A stretch of DNA of 64,000 nucleotides from Heligmosomoides polygyrus polygyrus (taxonomy: Eukaryota > Nematoda > Chromadorea > Rhabditida > Heligmosomidae), in the NCBI GenBank assembly GCA_947396885.1, contig OX377204.1, forward strand, positions 7,626,001 through 7,690,000, in the 5' to 3' direction. The translations under genes were made by a program, and so were the position numbers. Positions 55,277 through 64,000 of the stretch are shown piece by piece (the stretch's first letter is position 1; each line of letters begins with the position of its first letter). Below the pieces are notes generated by a model. That model saw nothing but the letters and a program-made list of their open reading frames with translations, searched no databases and had not been told where the DNA came from.

Positions 55277-55988
55277 CGTTCGAGGGCGCTATGGTAGTTG
55301 GGGGGGGGGTCATTATGGCCTGCCGCGGCGGGCAGCCGCTGCAAGTAGCTACATACAGCGAATGTGATTGCAGTCTTATCACCCCTTTTCGACTACAGAG
55401 GCCAGCTGCCGGATTCATCAACGACTAACCCGTGGGTATAAGGGGTAGAGATACCCACAATGAAGCCTGCGTCTCTGACCCTTGCGTTATCTCTGCCTGA
55501 CTCTTATCTTATCTCTACCCCTTATCACCCGCATACCCACTGGTTAATTGTTGATGAATCCGGCCTCAGATTCATCAACAATTAACCCGTGGGTATACCG
55601 GATGATAAGGGGAGAGATAAGATAACAGTCAGGCAGAGTTAACGCAAGAGTCAGAAACGCAGGCTTCATTGTGGGTATCTCTATCCCTTATACCCGCGGG
55701 TTAGTCGTTGATGAATCCGGCCCCAGATCCGTGTTTTATCTGCTTCCGAATTTGACGAGGGAGGGAACTCCAGGATGTAGGCAATTTCAGCACGGGTGCG
55801 TCACTCGAGCCACACCCTGGAGTCCCTTCCCCTGCCTAAATCTGTGCTCTCCTCCGCTGACGCGCACAGAACAGAGCTATAGCATTGCTTGGCTGTCTTC
55901 TTTACTATCAGTGTGTTACCGTTTCTTTTTTTAGTGTAGTGACACTTTTTGCAAGATGACCCCCCAACTACCATAGCGCCCGTTCGAG
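55277..55988. mobile_element. hAT-type element with perfect 8-bp TSD CGTTCGAG, no array
   Basis: The element 55285-55980 starts GGCGCTATGGTAGTTGGGGG and ends CCCCAACTACCATAGCGCC. CGTTCGAG is duplicated at 55277-55284 and 55981-55988. It shares interior sequence with 56644-58529 (ATCCGTGTTTTATCTGCTTCC, CACACCCTGGAGTCCCTTCC) but has no 113-bp array. Two copies of a palindromic MITE are nested at 55408-55725. Confidence 0.88.
55408..55725. mobile_element. double palindromic MITE nested in a hAT-type element
   Basis: Two units, 55409-55567 and 55564-55725, each end in CCGGATTCATCAAC or its complement. Each contains GTGGGTATA, GATAAGATAA-type and GCAGGCTTCATTGTGGG arms. The second unit is nearly the inverted copy of the first, so the pair forms a palindrome of about 315 bp. 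Confidence 0.8.
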
Positions 55989-56635
55989 TTAATGGTGTGG
56001 CTCATTACCCTGGACTCCCTCCCCCCCCCCCCAGAACCGTATTTGCGCCCAACAATGTGACCCGCTAACGCGCTTTGCGCAGTTATTACTGAATACAAAA
56101 GATTCTTAGTTGTATGGACCGTGATATTTATTTATTTATTTACTACACAAAATGTGTGCCATAAATAATAAACAAAACAAATACAGTAGATAAAGTCAGA
56201 CCACATACATGACATATGTTCAGTTTGAGTGTTTTTCAATCCATTGGTGAATGTGGGAACTCCAGTTTGAAATTGGATAAATTGAGATCGTTGTGAGTTC
56301 ATTACCTGGTTCATTGTTAATGAAAAAAGAGGTTTGTCGAAGAGTAGTCCGCCTTGTTTCTTACAATGGAAGAAAAAATAACCTGTAAAGGCTGTTGAAA
56401 ATAGTAAAAAGAACATGAAGCGTAGATGAAATTCTTATCGCGAGGACGTCTAGCATGCGAATTATAAGATGCTATATATTATATTATATTATATTATATT
56501 ATATTATATCTTCATCTTCAGTTGTCATCATTAGCAAAATGAAAACGATGTGCTTCGATAAGGCCATAGAAAAACTATGGTGCTGCATTTCTTGTTACCC
56601 GTCAAACCGATTGGAAGGCAGATTGAGCCGAAAGA
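55989..56635. other. unassigned tract with TATAT microsatellite
   Basis: Contains C runs (56022-56033), a TATTA repeat (56472-56508) and a hydrophobic - frame (56416-56132) of no recognised family. Confidence 0.4.
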
Positions 56636-58537
56636 CAGAAACCGGCGCTATGGTAGTTGGGGGGGGGGGGTCACCATGACCTGCCGCGGCGGGCAGCCAC
56701 GGCGAGTAGCTACATACAGCGAACATGAATGCAGTCTGATGGCGGCTATTCTTCCTTCGCTGCGCCGCGAGCGGTCGCGTCGCGGACACGTGGCAAACGT
56801 CGAAAACGAGGTCAGCGCGGTCAGTCGATGTGGAAGACAGCCGATGGTCGGTCGGTGGCTGCTCACTGCTCCGTGGACTCTCCCTGAGCGACGAAAGCAG
56901 TTTACACATGGGTAGTTTGGATGGCACACACCCTGGAGTCCCTTCCCTAGCTTGATTCTGCGCTCGAAGAGCGCAGAATCCATCCGCGGACTCTGCCTGA
57001 GCGACGAAAGCAGTTCCCACATGGGCAGCTTGGATGGCACACACCCTGGAGTCCCTTCCCTAGCCTGATTCTGCGCTCGAAGAGCGCAGAATCCATCCGC
57101 GGACTCTGCCTGAGCGACGAAAGCAGTTCCCACATGGGCAGCTTGGATGGCACACACCCTGGAGTCCCTTCCCTAACCTGATTCTGCGCTCGAAGAGCGC
57201 AGAATCCATCCGCGGACTCTGCCTGAGCGACGAAAGCAGTTCCCACATGGGCAGCTTGGATGGCACACACCCTGGAGTCCCTTCCCTAGCATGATTCTGC
57301 GCTCGAAGAGCGCAGAATCCATCCGCGGACTCTGCCTGAGCGACGAAAGCAGTTCCCACATGGGAAGCTTGGATGGCACACACCCTGGAGTCCCTTCCCT
57401 AGCCTGATTCTGCGCTCGAAGAGCGCAGAATCCATTCGCGGACTCTGCCTGAGCGACGAAAGCAGTTCCCACATGGGCAGCTTGGATGGCACACACCCTG
57501 GAGTCCCTTCCCTAGCCTGATTCTGCGCTCGAAGAGCGCAGAATCCATCCGCGGACTCTGCCTGAGCGACGAAAGCAGTTCCCACATGGGCAGCTTGGAT
57601 GGCACACACCCTGGAGTCCCTTCCCTAGCCTGATTCTGCGCTCGAAGAGCGCAGAACCCATTCGCGGACTCTGCCTGAGCGACGAAAGCAGTTCCCACAT
57701 GGGCAGCTTGGATGGCACACACCCTGGAGTCCCTTCCCTAGCCTGATTCTGCGCTCTTCGAGCTCGAAGAGCGCAGAATCCATTCGCGGACTCTGCCTGA
57801 GCGACGAAAGCAGTTCCCACATGGGCAGCTTGGATGGCACACACCCTGGAGTCCCTTCCCTAGCCTGATTCTGCGCTCGAAGAGCGCAGAATCCATCCGC
57901 GGACTCTGCCTGAGCGACGAAAGCAGTTCCCACATGGGCAGCTTGGATGGCACACACCCTGGAGTCCCTTCTCTAGCCTGATTCTGTGCTCGAAGAGCGC
58001 AGAATCCATCCTCGGACTCTCCCTGAGCGACAAAAGCAGTTCCCACAGGGGCAGTTTGAATGGCACACACCCTGGATGCTGCGAGAACCCCAGCTGCGCA
58101 CTTCCGCTGAGCGCGCACAGCTATGAAGGAAAGATTTCGTGCTCTGTCGCAAAGATGCGTGAGAATATTGCGGCGGGATGCGTGCGTGCGATGAGCGCTC
58201 GCGGCGTAGCGAAGGAAGAATAACCGCGATCATGCAGTCTTATCTCCGCTTTTCGATTACAGATCCGTGTTTTACGTGCTTCCGAATTTGGCAAGGGAGG
58301 AAACTCCAGGATGTAGGCATTTCTAGCACGGGTGCGCCACTCGAGCCACACCCTGGAGTCCCTTTCCCTGCCTAAATCTGTGCTCTCCTCCCCGTCAGCG
58401 GAGGAGAGCACAGAACAGAGCTATAGCATTGTTTCGTTGTTTTCTTTACTATCGATGTGTTACCATTTCTTTTTTCCGTGTCTGTGGCACTTTTTGAAAG
58501 GTGACCCCCCCCCCAACTACCATAGCGCCCAGAAACC
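56636..58537. mobile_element. hAT-type element with perfect 8-bp TSD and an internal 113-bp array
   Basis: The element 56644-58529 starts GGCGCTATGGTAGTTGGGGG and ends CCCCAACTACCATAGCGCC, flanked by CAGAAACC at 56636-56643 and 58530-58537. At 1886 bp it is much longer than its relative at 55285-55980. The excess is the tandem array at 56868-58077. The right interior carries a hairpin TCTGTGCTCTCCTCC/GGAGGAGAGCACAGA (58377-58412). It has no transposase. Confidence 0.9.
56868..58077. repeat. 113-bp minisatellite inside the hAT-type element, about 10.7 units
   Basis: Each unit reads GCGGACTCTGCCTGAGCGAC, GAAAGCAGTTCCCACATGGG, CAGCTTGGATGGCACACACC, CTGGAGTCCCTTCCCTAGCC, then a hairpin TTCTGCGCTC-GAA-GAGCGCAGAA. 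Unit spacing is exactly 113 bp except one of 122 bp. The CACACCCTGGAGTCCCTTCCCT block also occurs once, outside the array, in both family members. Because 113 is not a multiple of 3, open frames of about 107 codons recur in rotating frames; they are not genes. Confidence 0.95.
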
Positions 58538-59840
58538 TTAGTGAGGCTCACCGAACAATAGAAGCTGATTCGTTGAAATGAGAATGCCAAGAGATTCATG
58601 GAATTAGAATCAGTATCATATCAGCAGGCGGAATAGGGAAATAGGGATGGAGAAATTTCAAATGAGCTATCTATGGTGGGGCGGAGCACATCCTAGGTGG
58701 ACAAGGAATGCAAAAACAGGGCCGCAAAACGTCGAGTTCAATCATTATTACTGCCGCCAAGTGCTTTCTGCTTTCTTAGACCATTGCGGTCGATTTTAGT
58801 GTTTTTGGTTAATCTTTTCATTTTTTCAAACAAAGTATTGAAAGCAGTTGAGGCAGGGAGGAGGATGAGGAGGCAATGTGGAGGCGATATACATATAGAC
58901 TCGGAGAGACTTTAGAGGCGTCACCTTAAGAAAAGGAGAAACGAGAAATACTGTTAGAGGGGAATGTGTGATACCGCCTCGAACACCACATTTGACAAAA
59001 TTTTAGGTTACGGTACTCGGTGAATCTGGTTCTCTGTAATAAGTAAGGCTACGTCACTAATTTATAAACACCCCTTCTGGAAAAAAGCGGAAGACGAAAG
59101 AGGAAACGCTCAAAAATGGCCGGAAACCGGAGTACGAAACGTGGAAACGGAAATGACGAACGCTGCCATTTTTTCAATGTTGTATCTGAAACGGCATCAG
59201 AAACGGCTTTTATTGCACCTTTTCTTGCTCAGAACTTTGCGAGCAGCAGAATCTTCCACAGATTAATGCTCATCCTCATCATAACATAACATAACGAAGC
59301 ATGAATTCATAATATTGCTATGATAACCTTTTAGCAATGGCTAAACAATAAACCAAAATAAATTGAGGATCCTAGATATCTCACTATTTCTCACTATTTC
59401 AGCATGCTTTCCATATCTAGTTCCTGCGACGTTTTTCGCTGACATTTTTGATGCTGATATTTTTGGACGGTAGGCTTGACCGACTTAACCATTTGAGGTT
59501 ACTTACAGACCCGCATTAAAAAAAACCGACGCGGGTGAAGTCTAAAACTGGAGTAGCCACCTTGATGATTTTCCGACCTCGAAAGAGATTCCTCTCAACA
59601 CTTTTAGAAACCAGTGGCATCATGGATAGTGGTGAATGCACGGATATCTGCAAATTCAACATTAGCAGTTACATTGTAATCACCAAAACCAGTACTCAGA
59701 ATTCATTCTGGGATCTGGGATCTAAGATGATAACTGGATGACTGATGATTAGTCGTGATGAATCCACACTTTCACAGGAATATTCGATCTGTGCCAGCCT
59801 AGAAACCCTACACCCAACACAGCTGGACACAGCTGGACCG
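58538..59840. other. unassigned tract
   Basis: Nothing recognised beyond AATAAA and short direct repeats such as TCTCACTATT (59380-59400). Confidence 0.4.
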
Positions 59841-59844
59841 TTCC

Positions 59845-60340
59845 TAGATGGTCCCCCCCCCCCCACGCATTACCACCTTACCTATGCGACAGCAGAGAAA
59901 CGGAGTTATAGCTAAGCACACTCTCCTTGCAAAAAGCCAACGCATGCTGTACAAAGTCTGATCTGTGGCACCTCTTTTAGATCTGGACACACGTTGTACG
60001 ATCTCTGTGGCACGACATCTGTTTTCCGACGCACGTTGGAAGAGAATGTGATAAAAAATTAGCCCCTTCACTGGCCCACCTTAACTGGTTTCCTTTACTT
60101 GTCTTTCTTATTGGTTTACTGGTCCTGCATTGGCCATTTTCAAGAATGATCTTCCCTCTACTGGTCCTCCCTTACTGGTTGCCTTACTCTTATAAATCCA
60201 TACCGACGTTGGATGCTTTTGGCACGTCTTCTTAACCCCGACGCACATTGGGTGACGTCTGTGGCGCACGCCTTCCGGATCTCGACGCACGTTCAAAGAT
60301 GTCTTTGTTTTGTCTTCTGAATCCATGCGCTCGGCACATC
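59845..60340. repeat. degenerate CGACGCACGTTGG/TACTGGT repeat family
   Basis: The phrase GACGCAC-TTGG recurs at about 60017, 60238 and 60281, each followed by GGCACGTCT-like words. TACTGGT recurs at 60117-60180. Related phrases occur at 40000-40140. Confidence 0.45.
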
Positions 60341-60365
60341 ATCACTATCCGCATTATAAATTCTC

Positions 60366-60412
60366 CAGCAATCGTCCATGGTTAAGCTGAAAGAATGACC
60401 ATGGACGATTGC
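60366..60412. repeat. short hairpin
   Basis: AGCAATCGTCCATGGT and ACCATGGACGATTGCT are a perfect 16-bp inverted pair around a 15-nt loop. Confidence 0.8.
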
Positions 60413-61189
60413 TGCACCACCACGCTGAAGGAATCCCTTAACTATCATCCTATTTCCCCGTGACGGACATACCGCACCCGGACTTACTGAATCAAATTTA
60501 TCGTTAGTAAGATTGAGTAGTTCCTGGCTTTCTGGACGACAATTCTTAACACATTGAGGACAATCGTATTTCCGGCAGACAGCCGCGTCGGACGCACGTG
60601 ATTCCGCACGCTGTGAGCCACTAGTGGCTCATAGTGTTCTTCGCGGGCTACTTTTATTATGAATGTTTGTTTTGTTTCTTAATCACCTGTGCTAGGATAA
60701 TGTTCGACAGGAACAAGCTAGAGAAATGTCGTTGCTTTCATTACATATATCGAATTAGGAAAGTTTATAGGAAGGAGACCAATTCTACAATCAAATCAAT
60801 TCAAGCCATTGTTTTTATCCAAATTTCGCCCGAGAACGTTATTTGGGGTGCGCATCACAAACCTGACATCAAAATTTCGGAAAGATTACGGTAAGTACAG
60901 GTGAGAGTAAGGTTGTCGGAGTCGTGGTTACAGTTCTTGCCCGAACTTCGTTCATGGGGGTTATTTGGGGTAGTGATCTCGGATCTGGCATCGGGTTTCA
61001 AAATTTCAATTAGGGTAGGTACAGATGAGCAAGGCTGTCGGAATCATGGTCTCGTAGACGAAGTTTGGACGGAATCGGTGACGATGACCCCGACAGTCCT
61101 ATTCATCCATACCTACCGTAATTATTCATATGCCCTTCAATATTTTACAATATGCGGCACTTCGTTAGATCGATCCATTCGCGTTTCGT

Positions 61190-61480
61190 TTTCATTCTTG
61201 CTTCTTCTTGCCAAATGAATGTTCCAAAGGCTTTCTGGAATGCATCTCGCCATCTAGGTTTTGGTCGTCCCACTGTTCGTTTGGACGGCGGACACCACTC
61301 CATAATCTGACAAGACCACTTAGTATCAAAAGTATTAGAGATCTTCCAGCAATATGTATGTCCATTTACTTATAATGGCACAGTCGACTACATCCTTGAC
61401 TTTAGTAATTCCTCGCAGCCACACGTTTTGCTTTCTATCTCGAAGACTCACGCCAATCATCAATCATTATATCTACCGTA
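61190..61480 (-). pseudogene. LINE (RTE/CR1-like) C-terminal fragment
   Basis: The - strand reads VSLRDRKQNVWLRGITKVKD and VVDCAI, and, across a frame change, MEWCPPSKRTVGRPKPRWRD then AFQKAFG. The xRxVGRPxxRWxD block is the typical C-terminal motif of non-LTR retrotransposons of this group. Confidence 0.65.
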
Positions 61481-61488
61481 ACCTACTA

Positions 61489-62755
61489 TTAGGTTGGCGC
61501 ATAAGTTCTCGAACATTTGGGGAATGAAATATTTATTATCACAACATACGAACAACAATATCAAATCATTTGAAGCAACCACCCTTTACAACAGTTGTCT
61601 TTCGCCAACGTGCTGGTAAGTTATGGATGCCTTTTCTCCAAAACGTGGCCGGTTGTGATTCGAAAAATGTGGGCAGTGCCTCCTTGACATCCTCTCGGTT
61701 CCTAAATTGCTGGCCGTCCAAATAGCGTTGAAGGCTTGAAAACAAATGACAATCAGAAGGAGCGAGATCTGGTGAGTAAGGTGGATGTGGAAGAACGGTC
61801 CATCCGCAGTCCGTCAACTCAGCCGCCGTCGCTCTAGCAATATGCGGTCTAGCGTTGACGTGTTGAAAATACACCTTCACTTGCTTTCCTTTGAAGGTGG
61901 GCCCTCAACTTCCTCACTTGGTTGACGTGAACCTCTGCAGTCACTGTTATCCTTTCGTCCAGCAGCTCCCAGTATTCTACGCTAAGAACGCTCCACCAAA
62001 TGCATAGCATCACCTTTTTCACGTGAAGGTCGGGTTTCGGAACGTTCTCTGCCTCTCCAGTTGCGTCAACCCACTGTGCACCCCGGTGATAATTAGAGTA
62101 GAGTATCCACTTCTCATTCCCGGTGACAAGGTTGTCCAGCCGTCCGTGGGTACGTCTGAGGGTAAGGAGAGACAGAGCGACATCGGCTCTGCGATCCATG
62201 TCATGTTGTGTCAATTCGTGAGGTACCCAGCGACCCAATTTCTGCGCCTTGCCAATCGACTTCAATCCTCGAACGACTGTTGAGTGACTAACACCAAAAG
62301 TGCTTGATAGTTCGCGAGTGGTTTGGTATGGGTCCGCTTCCATTCTACTTCGGAGGCCATCCAAATCCATTGTCATCGAGCGCCCTTCTCGTTCATCACC
62401 TTCAACGGAGAATTCACCAACTGCAAACTTCGAGAACCACTGGTACACAGTTCTTCGAGCAGGAGCACTCTCGTTGTAAACATCCTTCAGGCGACGATAC
62501 GATTAGTTGGCATTGAGGCCAGATTGATGCAGGAATAACATGACGTGCCGAATATGCGTCTCAGTTGGGATGAATTGCTTAGCCGTAATAGCTGACGTCA
62601 ACAACGCAGAAGTAAATGTTAGGAACAGTTTTGTAGCTCTTTCCTTTCTCTATCGATCGATCATTTACGCGTTGATACATGTGAGAAATTTGGCGGGAAA
62701 AAGCGCTCTCAATTCAGGAGGGATCAAATGTCCGAGAACTTATGCACCAACCTTA
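61489..62755 (-). pseudogene. full-length mariner with two catalytic Asp mutated
   Basis: Inverted repeats TTAGGTTGGCGCATAAGTTC (61489) and TAAGGTTGGTGCATAAGTTC (right complement), TA on both sides, total 1267 bp, the canonical mariner size. On the - strand the transposase starts near 62560 (HIRHVMLFLHQSGLNAN, one stop), then YRRLKDVYNESAPARRTVYQ, FGVSHSTVVRGLKSIGKA and WVPHELTQHD. NLVTGNEKWILYSN has Asn for the first catalytic Asp. KVMLCIWWSVLSVEYWELLD follows, then after a frameshift near 61870 VYFQHVNARPHIA has Val for the second Asp. YSPDLAPSDCHLFSSLQRYL keeps the third. It cannot be active. Confidence 0.92.
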
Positions 62756-63061
62756 TATAATTGGGGAGGGGGGGGGCAATTTGATGGTCGACATCAGATT
62801 CGTGATCAGCATTTCAAGTAGACCCTTCTGGGAGAAGTTTAGGCGAAAAAGACCGATCTACAATTGCTTCCATTGTAGATTGGTCTCCTTCCTAGTAAAA
62901 TCTTTTGAATTCGGTATATGCAATGAAAGCAAAGACATTTTTTGCTTATTCCTGTTGAACATTCCCCTAACACAGATGATTAGGGAGCAAAAAACATCTA
63001 TAAACAACCGACGGCAGCAGAACAAAAAAGACCGCGAAAAGTTATGAGCCACCGGTGGCTC

Positions 63062-63439
63062 ATATTGTCGTCAATGTCTTAAAAGTGACCCTTCGTATAC
63101 CTTCTGAACAACCTAAGAGGTGTGCTTTTACGAAATTCGTTTTCATTCGTCACCTTCGTGGCAGATTTTACCAAAACGTCTGCTCCTATGATCGTATTGT
63201 GCTGAATATTCCTGTATTATTTTCGGATCCATTGCTGCCAATTATTATAGCTAACAGAAATATGTAATTTTAAAGTGGTCCTGTACTTTCTGGACGCACT
63301 GTGTGCTACCCAGGTACCTGCGGATGTTCCAGATTCAGGGATATAATTTTTATTGTGAAACCACAAGTAAAGCTGTAGAAAAAAAGATTTTAATCTAACT
63401 CGAAACAAAATACACCAAAGTTGTCTATAATGCATAGTG
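63062..63439. other. unassigned tract
   Basis: Nothing recognised. Confidence 0.4.
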
Positions 63440-63589
63440 TTAGGCACCAAGGCAATCACTTCTGGTCTTAGCGCAGGGTTTGTAGCAATCGTTTAAAAGC
63501 GCACGTCCTGCTGCGCTTTTGTCAAGACCTTTGGACATTTCCTGGTGATAACAATCCATGAAGCAACGATGGAAATCAGCGTGACACTT
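63440..63589 (-). CDS. last exon of a small cysteine-rich (probably secreted) protein, copy 2
   Basis: On the - strand the acceptor CTATTTCAG precedes AAG at 63589 and a 49-residue exon runs to TAA at 63440-63442. It starts KCHADFHRCFMDCYHQEMSK and ends CYKPCAKTRSDCLGA. The cysteine spacing is C-x6-C-x3-C, a helical stretch, then C-x3-C-x6-C, the same mirror pattern and the same start (TTTCAG, Lys-Cys) as 46074-46211. The two are probably paralogues. The upstream exon with the signal peptide is not identified; a candidate piece MILTGFSGLY with donor GTATCA lies about 78 nt upstream. No known domain name is assigned. Confidence 0.65.
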   Translation of the reverse strand, partial: KCHADFHRCFMDCYHQEMSKGLDKSAAGRALLNDCYKPCAKTRSDCLGA

Positions 63590-63881
63590 CTGAAATAGGC
63601 TGGTGTGTAGTTGTTCGTCTAGTACAAACAATGTAGTTATACGAATGTTAAGATCGAATTCTGATACGTACAATCCTGAGAAACCAGTTAAGATCATCTC
63701 AATCTCAATTAATCACATCCTAACGTTGTACAGTGTAATGAGTACCACTGAGCGGTGTTTTCATTTGAAGATCCAATTATTGTGTTTTAGTTCTACAATC
63801 GTTGGAGTTTCATTTCATTTGAGTTAATTGCAAATTTGAAATACTGTAGACATTTAGATTTAGACAGCTATTATACTAGTT

Positions 63882-64000
63882 GGGCGCTTGTAGCGCAGTC
63901 GGAGGAGGCGCTGGCCGTCACGTACACCCGATACCAGGTTCCCGGTTCGGATTTCCCGCCTAGGCCAACCAAGCCTTCCATCCCTCCGGGGTCGGTGAAT
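63882..64000 (+). mobile_element. SINE family 2 copy, cut by the window end
   Basis: GGGCGCTTGTAGCGCAGTCG then GATACCAGGTTCCCGGTTCG and TTCCATCCCTCCGGGGTCGG. The first 119 bp of the family, colinear with 36423-36714. Confidence 0.85.

Larger units (their letters stand above)
60615..63061. mobile_element. foldback element with palindromic termini, carrying a LINE piece and a mariner
   Basis: Each end is itself a 16-bp palindrome: GAGCCACTAGTGGCTC (60615-60630) and GAGCCACCGGTGGCTC (63046-63061). The subterminal arms about 60631-60815 and 62860-63045 are inverted copies at roughly 70-75% (GAAAGCAAAGACATTT region; GGAAGGAGACCAAT/ATTGGTCTCCTTCC). Two direct units (about 60838-60925 and 60955-61050) share TTATTTGGGGT and GTAAGTACAG words. 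Without the mariner the element is about 1.18 kb. Confidence 0.65.

Noticed and set aside
56868..58077. CRISPR-like array
   Set aside because: The units are contiguous with no variable spacers, the setting is eukaryotic, and the array lies inside a transposon.
56595..58118. Series of about 107-codon frames on the - strand (starting MCAIQAAHVGTAF)
   Set aside because: They are translations of the 113-bp minisatellite rotating through three frames, with no splice sites or start context; non-coding repeat.

Overview
The window looks like genomic DNA from a parasitic nematode, most likely a strongylid such as a hookworm. This is inferred from short introns with TTTCAG acceptors, dense Tc1 and mariner relics close to known nematode families, RTE-type LINE tails and abundant tRNA-derived SINEs. 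There is nothing prokaryotic in it: no operons, no ribosome binding sites and no CRISPR.

The one well-supported host gene is a sodium/phosphate cotransporter of the PiT (SLC20) family on the + strand. It runs from an ATG at 19748 to a TAG at 39236-39238, with poly(A) signals from 39273. I rebuilt 15 exons with compatible phases, giving a 523-residue product. It carries both PiT signature repeats and a short central loop. About 1.57 kb of coding sequence is spread over 19.5 kb because the introns are full of transposons. One extra exon-like segment (26664-26712) cannot be joined in frame. Two other host signals are the last exons of small cysteine-rich proteins on the - strand (46074-46211 and 63440-63589). 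They share the mirror-symmetric spacing C-x6-C-x3-C...C-x3-C-x6-C.

Layout: 1-19.7 kb is repeat country with a Tc1-like 3' part, a hAT-type MITE, a short Tc1-like element, foldback repeats, a mariner, nested GCGAC-rich MITEs, SINEs, a Helitron-like element with a 214-bp TG run, a Penelope-like GIY-YIG relic, and a mariner abutting an RTE tail. 19.7-39.3 kb is the PiT gene with elements in its introns. 39.3-46 kb holds a Helitron-like copy, Tc1 relics, a 1.84-kb hAT-like element inserted into a SINE, and an inverted-repeat unit with unknown ORFs. 46-53.3 kb holds a Cys-rich exon, a hammerhead-like motif, foldback MITEs, an RTE tail, a mariner and a local duplication. 53.3-60 kb is GC-rich foldback territory with three 8-bp-TSD elements; one has amplified a 113-bp internal unit about ten-fold. 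60-64 kb is a foldback element carrying a LINE piece and a full-length dead mariner, then the second Cys-rich exon and a SINE cut by the window edge.

The genes do not form a pathway. Their main shared feature is host exons embedded in layered transposon insertions, many datable relative to one another by nesting and target-site duplications. All identifications come from reading the sequence; no database search was run.
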